14,598 nucleotides of DNA from Chlamydomonas sphaeroides (taxonomy: Eukaryota; Chlorophyta; Chlorophyceae; Chlamydomonadales; Chlamydomonadaceae), in the NCBI GenBank assembly GCA_001662425.1, contig BDDC01001973.1, positions 2,289 through 16,886 on the forward strand. Reading direction: 5' to 3'. The position numbers and the translations under genes are program-made. Positions within the stretch are counted from its first letter, which is position 1; the number at the start of each line of letters is the position of its first letter. The notes beneath the pieces were generated by a model. That model did no database searches. It was not told where the DNA came from and saw only the letters and a program-made list of their open reading frames with translations. Shown one piece after another: positions 1 to 8,157 of the stretch.

Positions 1-1424
1 TAATCGGCCGCGATTCAGCGAGAGCGGCAGCAGCGGCGACGTGCCTTGATGTATGCGGTCCTGCCGTTGAGGCAGTTTGGGCGGCAAAGTCCGGCCCGCC
101 GTGAGGTGAGGGCACGGAGGTCGGCGTGCCCGAGACCCCTCAAATAAATAGTCAGCTACAACCGCATAATGGTGGACGGTGTTCGTCTGGTCTGGGTGGC
201 CTCTTTCTGGGGCGAGCCATGCACCCATGCGCAGCTGGGACAGGTCTGACATCGCGCGCCGCTGGTGTGTGGGAGGGCAGCAAGAGCGGTGGCGGGAAGG
301 GAGGGGCGAAGTCAGTGGTTTTGTTTTGGGCAGTGTTGTTGCGCGGCAGCGGTACCCGACGGAGCTTGTGGGGGGCGCTGAGGGCGGGGACATCGGTGTG
401 AGCCGAGGCCGTCGTGCAACTTCATACGCGCAAATGGCGCTGGTACATCACGTCTACACCATCATCATGTGTGGCGCTGCTGCTGCCGTCGCGACGCACA
501 AAGCGGCGATACCGGTACACGGGTAACACAGCTCTCAAGGGGCCACAAAAGCGAACGTAGGGCCGATGGTTTTGGCATTCTGGTGCCGGATACTTGTATG
601 CATGAGCGGCGCGGCAATGTACCAGCAGCAGCCCTGCCTGAAGACCCGACCACCTCATGCGGCAGCAACCCAGCGCACCGCGCGCCCTGCCAGCCGCAGC
701 CATGCTCCCCCTAAGCCCGCACCCGCAACACATACGCCGGGTCGCGAGCGCACGTCACGCCCTCCGCACAGCAGGTAGCCCACGCCCCAGCTCCTCCTGC
801 CAGCACGTTTTTGTATGCCTCCCCAGCAGCCAGCACCTCCCGGCCGCCCTTTTGCCCCCCGATCACCCCCCCAGCCTCCCATCCCACCCCCCGCCATTGA
901 ATAGACAAGTAAAAAATGTGCCTTCAGCCTTCAATTGAGCATTCGCGATTCCTTTTTTTGCTAGCGCTGCGTGCCGTTTCCTGCCCAGCGCGGTGTGCTG
1001 TTTCCTGATCAGGAGCTGCTGGTCGAGAAGCGCCTCTGAGCCCAGTGTCTGCGTAAGTTGATGCCTGACAACAAGGTCAACTTGCGGTGGGGCTTATCGT
1101 GGGGCCTAGCCGGGGCCTCCCCTCTCCCCTGGGGCCTAGAGAAGTGAGCCCATAACTGACCCGCCGAACGCCCGTGCTTGTCCGATCCAGCTGTGTCAAC
1201 ATCGGAGGCTATCAGTGCTGGTGACAAGCGCAGTACAGCACACACGCGGCGCCGCGCGGCTCGGCGTACGGCGCTGCGAGTTCGCACTACCCTACGCCCC
1301 CAAAGCAGCCGAGCTTCCCAGTTATTTCTCACCAAACGCGCATGCACTATACGCTATGTACTCAGCAGGTGACATGATTGCAAGAGCTTAAATTACTGAA
1401 CCAGAAGTCGCCGCGCGGGACAGC
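1..1424. other. 5' flank of the pseudokinase gene; no supported gene
   Basis: I see no gene here that I can support. About 180-400 is G-rich on the + strand, as volvocine 3' UTRs tend to be, and 600-900 is C-rich, which would suit a 3' UTR read from the - strand. No TGTAA poly(A) signal was found on either strand to anchor such a reading. Frames open at the left edge end at 47-49 (TGA) and 102-104 (TGA), so the first 100 bases could hold the tail of an upstream gene, but nothing supports one frame over another. The stretch 900-1424 is presumably the promoter and 5' leader of the pseudokinase gene; I could not identify a convincing TATA box. Confidence 0.4.
963..1007. repeat. Imperfect 21-bp tandem duplication
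   Basis: Two copies of a 21-base unit (AGCGC...GTTTCCTG) lie at 963-983 and 987-1007 with a 24-bp period and three mismatches. They sit about 420 bp upstream of the proposed start of the pseudokinase gene. A role in its promoter is possible but is only inferred from position. Confidence 0.6.
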
Positions 1425-4400
1425 ATGCCGCGGAGCTGGTGGCTCGGTCTCAGATGCTGTTTGCTAGACGTGAAGAGCCACAGGTGTGTTTCCTTCGCCA
1501 CGCGTCATCTATGGACCATGGATACTTCACGGAAACCTCCAGTGGCGCAGCCGCCTTGGCTGAAAAGTGGTTATTAGCAACAGGGATGGGCCTTATAGCT
1601 AGGCTCCCCAGTGGTGTGCCTGTCCAGCGCCGTGTCAAGGTTGGGCCTTGCTCCGCAGAGCTGAAGCTGTGATCAGCGAGGAGCTCAATATTGCGGATGA
1701 CAACGCTGGACTGCCTTCAAAGAACGCGGCAGGTGCGCTTGGCGCCATGCGCAACCCGAGCAACTGTTCTGCGCACGCTGAACTAACCAACATCATGCCG
1801 CTTGCCACACAGGTGAAAGCTGTCGGCTGGAACCCAGTATTCAAGACCTGCCAGCGAGCTCCCCCTGTACGCCTGCGGAGGTCAGCACCGTTATGGTGCA
1901 AGCTGCGGACTCCTTGCAGCGGTCGGGCATGGACGCAACTCCTAAGACGCGAGCTGAATTGCTACTCGTAACAAAGTCCGCGTCGGTACCAGTTGTGTTC
2001 CCATCAGCCAGCAAGGCACCCGCCGGCGACGCCGGCGTGGTGCCGCAGGGCGGCGGCGACGACGACACCGACAGCGGCATCCGGTCCTGGGCCACCCTAG
2101 GCGGCGCCGATTGTCTTGAGACGCAGTTGTTCTCGTCCGGCACGCTGCTGCTGGCACACAAGCGTGACGCCAAGCGTGGCGGCCCCGATGGCGTAGGCGG
2201 CGGCACGCCAGCATCGGCGGTGCCGCCGCCTTACTCGCCCTGGCGGCAAACGGTGCTGGGCTCCCTGGAGGACGTTGTCGCGCTAGACCTACTCAGCTGG
2301 GCAGGGCCCGGCGGAGGCGGCGGCGGCGGTGGCCCCGCCACGGGGCCCTACTACACCGCCGTCGCCGGCATGACGGCGTCAGACCACGGCACCGACGGCG
2401 CCAACCACATCTCCGGCCTGGCGTCGATCGGCGGCGGCGCCAACGTCCATAGTAATGCCGCCGCCGTAAGCGGCGGCGGCGCCGCTGGCCTGCTGACTCT
2501 GATGAGCACGGCCCCTGCCAGCCGAGTGGCGGCACTCCTAGCGGCGGCGGCAGCGGCGCAGGCTGACGCAGAGTACCAGGCCGCGAGGCCCCGGGGCCCA
2601 GTGGCGGCGGTGGCGGATGCCAGCGCTACCGCTGCTCAGGGCGCCGCTGCCGCCGGTCAGGACTGCCCGGCGGCCTCACGTGCCCCTGGCGGCGCCGGCG
2701 GCAGCGGCACCGCCGAGCCAGCGCTGGTGACCCCAGCCGACGGCGCCGGTGAGCTCCTTCAGTGCAGCGGAGGCGCCGCTTCCTGGGGGCGAGGCAGCGG
2801 CGGCAGCCGGCGCGACGACAGCCGGCGCAGCAGCTCCGACAGCAACGACGACAGCACCAGCGACGGCGAGGGCCCGGGGCGGCGGGGCCAGGGCGGCCTG
2901 GTCGGCGGCTGCTGGCGCACCGAGCTGAGGCGCCTCGCTGCGCATCTGGCAGACCCTGGCTGCTCCTGCGGGGGGTGAGAGGCGGCACGGCACGCGACCT
3001 GCCTGCCGGCGCCGGCCGCTGTCGCACCGCCAGCATCCACAGGTTACACCTTGCTTCCCCCGGGCGTGCCCGGTCCCCCGTGTCTTTTCTGCACGGCACG
3101 GCATGGCCAGTCCCCCGTGCTTTTTCTGCCCTGTCCCCCGTTGCCCGCCGCAGCGTGGCAGGAGCCTACGCCGAGGAGCTGCCCGGCTTCCGGCTGACAT
3201 CCATTGAGGCGTACGGCAGCCCCTCTGTTGTACACTTTGCTGCCAACGTCGCCGCCACCGGCGGCCGCTGCCGGGTCAAAGTGACGGAGGTCCCTGAGGG
3301 CCTGGACCTAGCGGTGCTCAGGGAGCAGCTTGACGGAGGAGGAAGCAGCGGCGGCGTGGCCGCCGCCGCCGCCGGCGGCGACAGCGACGACGACGACGAC
3401 GGCGACGGCAGCAGCTCAAACGGCTGCGACTGGTCCTCGACGGCGGTCTCCCAGGAGCTGCAGGAGCTGCTGGTGCTCGGCGGCGACCGCCAGCCTGCGG
3501 GGGCGCGCCTCGCCGCCGCCGCCGGCGAGCGGCTCGTGGCGGCGGCGGCGGCGGCCATGGCGGCAGCGGCGGCGCGCGGGCCGGCGGAAGCCGAGTCGGT
3601 GCGGGTTGCGGTGCTGGACGCGCTGGGGGCCGCCGCCGACATTGCGATGCTGTCTGCGCTGTCGCACCCCAATATTGTCCAGGTGGGCCCGGGCAGCTGG
3701 CCGTGGTTGCGGCGCAGGAGCGGAACGGAACACGCGTCAGCCCCGCTGCCGCCCTAGCGAACTACTGTCTACCCCCATGCTGCCCCCAACGCCCCCCCCC
3801 CCCGTGCCGCCAGGTGGTCGGCTGGCACTGCGGCGTGGTGCTGGTGCCCGAGCAGCCGCCCCAGGCCGGCCACGGGCCGGCGCCGGGACCGGGGCCGGCG
3901 CAGCGCGTGCTGACGCTGCGCGCCGCAAACCACCACGACTACGCGGAGGCCGCCGAGGTGCTGGCGGCGGGCGGCGCCGGCCCTGGCCAGGGCATGGGCA
4001 TGGGCCTGCAGCCGTCGCCCGTGTGCCTGGCGTTGATGCTCGACTGCGACATGGGCGACCTGGCGGCGGCGCTGAGGAGCGGAGCAGCATTCGGGGGGGC
4101 CGCCGGCGGCAGCACGGCGCGCGTCGGCGGCGAGGACGGCTGGCTGGTGTGCTGGGCGCGCGTGCGGGGAATGACGTACTTCCGGGCGTCGCACCTGAGG
4201 TCGCGTCGCAGCATCCCAATGTGCAGTGCCCCCTACCAGCAAGCATGGCTTTCGACCCCCGTCCGCCCCTGCCGCTATCACCTGCCGCCTGCCAGACGTG
4301 TGACCCGTGCCGCCCGCCCGGCCGCCCCGCAGACCCTGCTGCGCACGCTGCTAGATGTGGCCCGAGCGCTGCGCCACCTGCACTGCCGCGGCCTGGTGCA

Positions 4401-5186
4401 CAGGGCGCTGCAGCCGGGCGCCGTGCTGCTGCGCTCCTGCGGCCTCGACCCCCGCGGCTTCACCGCGCGGCTCGCAGAGTTCGGCTTCGCGGCGCCCGCG
4501 GCCGACGCCGGCGCCAGCGATGCGCGCGTGCCGACGGCGGCCGCCGCCGCGGCGGCGGCGGGTGCCGGCGCCGCCTGGCTGCCGGCGGGGCCGCTGTGCT
4601 GCATCCCACCCGAGGTGTTTGAGGGTGAGCCTGCATGGGGCCTGCGTGGGGCCCAGGCTGCTGCGCTCGTGCCCCCTGCCCCCCTGCCCCAGGTGCCACG
4701 CCCCGTGACCGGGCCGCCGCGCAGCAAAGCCCCCGCAAACGCGAATCAGCGGCACACCAGCACACCGTACTCGGCGCCACCGAGTGTAACCCATCGCCGC
4801 TGCCGCCGCCCCTGCTCTCCCAATGCGTGACCCGTGTCGCACGCCCTCCCTGCGCAGGCTCGCCGCCGCAGCCCTGTGCCGACGTGTGGGCCTTTGGCAT
4901 GCTGCTGTGGAGCTGCGCGCACGGGGGCCGCCAGCCCTACGCCGGCCTCGGCCCGGGTGCCGTGGCCGCGGCCGTGTGCGCCGGCCAAATGCCGGCCTTC
5001 GAGCAGCACGCCGCCCACGGACAGCGCCAGCCCCAGCCCCAGCAGGCGGGGCCCGCCGGCACCGCGCCTGGCTGGCTGCGGTCGCTGGCTGCCGCGTGCT
5101 GGTCGGCCAACCCGCGGCAGCGGCCGTCGGCGCGGGTGCTGGTGGCCGAGCTGTCGGCGCTGCTGGCGTCCGGCCTGGCGGCGTAG
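1425..5186 (+). CDS. Predicted TKL-like pseudokinase with long disordered N-terminus (7 exons)
   Basis: Proposed exons are 1425-1483, 1659-1732, 1813-2974, 3154-3682, 3814-4146, 4333-4624 and 4858-5186. They sum to 2778 nt (925 aa plus TAG) and every junction keeps phase. Residues 45-431 are low-complexity (poly-Gly, poly-Ala, an Arg/Ser/Asp cluster). The kinase-like domain spans about 440-915. It shows a degenerate Gly-loop, a candidate beta3 Lys474 (RVKV), Asp594 at the alphaC Glu position, HPNIV (603-607), HRALQPGAVLL (742-752) in place of HRDLKPxNVLL, EFG (768-770) in place of DFG, PPE (811-813), DVWAFG (825-830) and a final CW...RP motif. Loss of the catalytic Asp, Lys and Asn together implies no phosphotransfer, so a scaffold or allosteric role is inferred. 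About 100 residues are inserted between beta3 and alphaC. The start ATG (1425) follows an in-frame stop at 1389. Exons 1-2 are the weakest part; the kinase-like domain is firm. Partners and location are unknown. Confidence 0.72.
2975..3153 (+). other. Intron 3 of the pseudokinase gene, with duplicated pyrimidine tract
   Basis: The donor is GTGAGA and the acceptor is CCGCAG. The upstream frame stops at 2976-2978 and the downstream frame is in phase 2, so splicing is required to join the N-terminal region to the kinase-like domain. Near the acceptor a 20-base unit rich in C and T (GTCCCCCGTG...TTCTGC) occurs at 3073-3092 and 3110-3129 with two mismatches. A third partial copy follows at about 3134, thickening the pyrimidine tract. 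Confidence 0.7.
4147..4332 (+). other. Stop-free intron 5 of the pseudokinase gene, length a multiple of three
   Basis: The 186-bp segment between the hinge-region exon and the catalytic-loop exon is open in the reading frame on both sides. The donor may be GTGTGC at 4147 or GTGCGG at 4162; both are in phase 0, and the second would add five residues. The acceptor is CCGCAG ending at 4332. I treat it as an intron because its translation is Arg/Pro-rich with no kinase similarity, and removing it puts hinge and alphaE at the usual distance. Retention would insert 62 residues without a frameshift. Confidence 0.55.
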
Positions 5187-7511
5187 CGCGTGCGCCATCA
5201 CTCGCGTGGTGCCACCAGGCAGCACGGCCTGGGGCTGCCTGCGGGAGGGGAGGGCCTGCCGGGGTGAGGGCATGAGCGAGCTGGCGCCCGCTGTTGCAGG
5301 CCTCTGCGGGGGGGGGCGGGGGGGGGGTCTGATGAGCAGCGTTGGGTTGCGGCTGCGTCTTGCGGCGACCATGTCATAAACCCGCGCGGGGGGCGGGGGG
5401 AAGGGCGACGTCTGGCTGTGTACCCCGAGGCTTTCGGCCGCGCTGCGGTGGGGTCCTGCGCGGTGGAGCTGTGGAGCTTCCATTGCATGAGGTGCGGTGC
5501 GGACGAGATCTGCGGCCGGGGCGGCGACAGTGCATGGCTGAGCGCGAGCGCGAGCGCTGGGCGCTCCTAGTCCGGCGGCGCCGCTATGCAGCGAGCAGGG
5601 GGCAGGCTGCGGCTGGTCCGCCGGCGTCATGCGAGATGGAGGCAAGGATGGCTCGTGTGGGGGGGGGCGTGTGGTGCGTCCTTGCCGATGGGGCGGCTGG
5701 GCGGTCCCAGCGTAAACGACAGACAGCAGTGTTGGTGCTCGGCAACACCTGGAGCAATGCATGCCAGGAGCTGGAGCAACGCACGCGCGTGGACAACGAT
5801 TCGCAGGACGGCGCGCGAGCCGCGGTGCTCGGCTGCGGCTTCCTCGACAACCAGAGATGTGACTGGGCGGCGTCGGTAACGAGATGTGAACGGTGCGTGC
5901 GGTGCGTATGGTCGCAGGCCAGCGGCAGCGGGGGTCCCGGTCACGCCGCTTGCACTGCCTGGCCAGAGGGTGCGCGCAGCACTGGCGGCGAACAACGAGT
6001 GCGGCGGAACGAGATGAGTGCGGCAGAGGCTGCGCAGGAGGCGCGCTTGCTGGCCTGGCGAGGATGGTCGCATTGCTGGCGGGTGCATGGGCGTAGCTCG
6101 TTTGGCGCCGTGGTCCGGCGTTGCGCCAGCACGACCAAGGCCCCCGGAAGCGCAGCTGTCGCGCCGCGTCGGGCGCCCCTGCACGTGACACGGCAGGGCG
6201 ACGAAGGCGGCGGAGCGAGCTGAGGGCCGAGGTCGACCCCGGCGCGCGCCTGGCCATGGGTGCTGCATGGAGGGGTCGTGCTGTGGTGCAGCAGGGTGAA
6301 CGGGATGCCACAAATGTCATGTGGACTAGGGCCGGTGGCTGTGTGGCTTGGCGAGGCGGGCTGTTGGAGTGGAGCTCAAGTCTCTCACGACGTTGGGTGC
6401 GGTGACAGATCGGGTCAGCTGGATGGATGGCCGTGTCAGCTTGTCGGATGGGCGTATGTGTGTTTGTCTGTGTGGAGCATGTCTGGTTGGGTTTGAGGGG
6501 CGCGGCGGGCCGCGGGCCGCCGGCCGCCGTCGGCAGCGCTCAGGGGGCGAGCGTGCGGGGCCAGCGCCCGGCGGCAGTCCTGGCCGCCGGGTGGGCGTTG
6601 CATGATGGTCGTCGCTATGCGTCATGCCATGCCATGTCAAGTCACGGTCACGGTCATGTCCTACTCACACGCACAAGCCGCAAGGCGCTGCTAGCGTAGC
6701 ATCCAGGATGGGGCCGCTGCAGCGCGGCGGCTTGTAGGGTGGCACGGGGAGTTGGTGATTCCTGCGCGTGGGACTTGGCGGCTGGAAGGCATGCTGTGGC
6801 TGGTTCCTACCTAGTTGACAGCTTATCCACACAAGGCGCCTCTGTCGTGAGCCAGCTGCCAGCGCGGCGCTCGCTGCTGGAAGCGCGGATGGTGGTGGTG
6901 CCTAGGGCGGGGCGGGCGTGGTGTGTGCCTAGGGCGGTTGCGTGTGCGTTCCAGTGTTGCGTGTGCGTGTGCAACTGCCGCTCGCTGCTCGTGCGGCTGG
7001 CGGCGGCCGCTGGCAGGTCAGTGTGCACGATCCTGCTTCGCTCCGCCGTCCTTGAGGGTCGGCGCTGGCGCGTCGTGTACATGGGCAGCAGTAGGTGGTG
7101 CGGTAGGGGAGCGTAGAGCGCCGAACGCGGTTGGGCTTGTGGTTGGGCCCCGCTTCTTTTTCCCAACACCGGGTGATGAGGACATCTCGCTCCTGTCGCT
7201 GTTGGGCTGGTGTGTGTGTATTGTGTGTCGTGGCGGCTGTCGACTGGTGTCGTATGTGTTGGGGATCACGGCTGCCTTGGCTGTGACGCCGCGCGCGGTC
7301 GGCGGCGGTGGTGGTGCTCGGTGTCCGCACAGGGCGCTGTGTGCCTGAAGTGCGTGTGGGGGTTGTGGGCTGTGGGCTATACGTGCGGCCCGCTTGAGCT
7401 GGGCAGGTGCAGTCAGGAGGAGCGCTGGGTGCGGTTGGGTATTGTGGCTCTGGGGAGCACTACTCGTGTGATCCTTGCAAGGCGATTGTCCTAGAGTTCT
7501 GGGCTTTGTAA
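5187..7511 (+). other. Long presumed 3' UTR of the pseudokinase gene
   Basis: These 2.3 kb hold no coding frame that I can support. The stretch about 6400-7500 is strongly G/T-rich on the + strand (runs of GTGTGT and TGTGTG), which is typical of volvocine 3' UTRs read in the sense direction. The first TGTAA after the stop codon is at 7507-7511. Small internal repeats include GTGCCTAGGGCGG at 6898-6910 and 6925-6937, and short GTCACG/ATGCC iterations at about 6620-6660. A separate non-coding or small gene inside it cannot be excluded. Confidence 0.5.
7507..7511 (+). terminator. Poly(A) signal TGTAA of the pseudokinase gene
   Basis: TGTAA is the standard polyadenylation signal of Chlamydomonas and its relatives, usually 10-20 nt before the cleavage site. 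This copy is followed by an A-rich stretch (ACAACAATAAAG) and closes the G/T-rich region downstream of the pseudokinase stop codon. Cleavage would be expected near 7525. Confidence 0.6.
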
Positions 7512-8157
7512 CAACAATAAAGATGAAATGCAGTTTGTCTTAGGGCGATCGGCAGGACCCAGACGCGGCCGGCAGGACCCAGACGACGGCCGTGGGCAGG
7601 GTAGGGGCTGTATCAGGCGGCGCCACCTCCAACAAGCAGCATGCCCCTGCCACAGCAAGACAACGTCCTGATCCTTCGTTGACCAGGGATGATCCGTACG
7701 CTGCTACCCAGCCCAGCAGAGCTCGCCTACTCCCTCGTGCTGATACTGTGCCGGGGGTTCGGTGGGGGATGAGGCGAGGCACGCGTGCGGTTACCCCGCT
7801 CGCGCTGATCCGTCTGGTGCTCCCAACGTTGTCATGTGGCACTGCCGCACGATATCGAGCTCTCCTACACCACCACAATGCCCCATGACGTCGCGTGAGG
7901 CGCCACGAATCAGCGGCCATTTGAGCCCCTATCGACCTTCGGAGCGAACGCAACCGCCTCCAGTTGCCCTCGTGTGGTCACCTGAAGATCATATTGTGCT
8001 AGGCGTCAGCGAGGAGCGGTCGCCCGCGCGCTCGTTGCGCACACAGGTCCCAGGACCGGCGTGTGTGCCCAAGCCTGCGGTTTCCTGCTTCTGCAAAACG
8101 GAGACATTGCACGACGATTAGTGGGCACGAGAAGCGCTGCTGAGGAGCAGGCCTCCA
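7512..8157 (+). promoter_or_regulatory. Intergenic and presumed promoter/5' leader region of the DHHC gene
   Basis: No gene is supported between the TGTAA at 7507 and the DHHC start at 8158. The region must hold the promoter and 5' UTR of that gene. A 15-base unit, GGCAGGACCCAGACG, is repeated exactly at 7551-7565 and 7571-7585. An in-frame TAG at 8119-8121 precedes the DHHC start codon with no ATG between them, which fixes the start unless a 5' UTR intron intervenes. I could not identify a clear TATA box. Confidence 0.45.
7551..7585. repeat. Exact 15-bp direct repeat, period 20
   Basis: GGCAGGACCCAGACG occurs at 7551-7565 and 7571-7585, about 40 bp past the TGTAA of the pseudokinase gene. 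It lies in the presumed promoter region of the DHHC gene. Its function is unknown. Confidence 0.75.

Noticed and set aside
1053..1083. Small hairpin, AAGTTGA with TCAACTT arms
   Set aside because: Seven-base arms are expected by chance over a window of this size, and no U-run or gene end is associated.
1009..1347. Minus-strand open frame of 112 codons in the left flank
   Set aside because: It is Arg-rich with no domain, no splice context and no poly(A) signal. It is best explained by chance in GC-rich DNA.
3330..4622. Plus-strand open frame of 430 codons overlapping the kinase-like exons
   Set aside because: It is the wrong frame: Arg/Pro-rich throughout, while the overlapping frames give recognisable kinase motifs joined by in-phase introns.
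4746..6320. Long minus-strand open frame of 524 codons
   Set aside because: It overlaps the last exon of the pseudokinase gene and its 3' UTR. Its translation is Arg/Pro/Ala-rich with no domain, as expected opposite GC-rich sequence.
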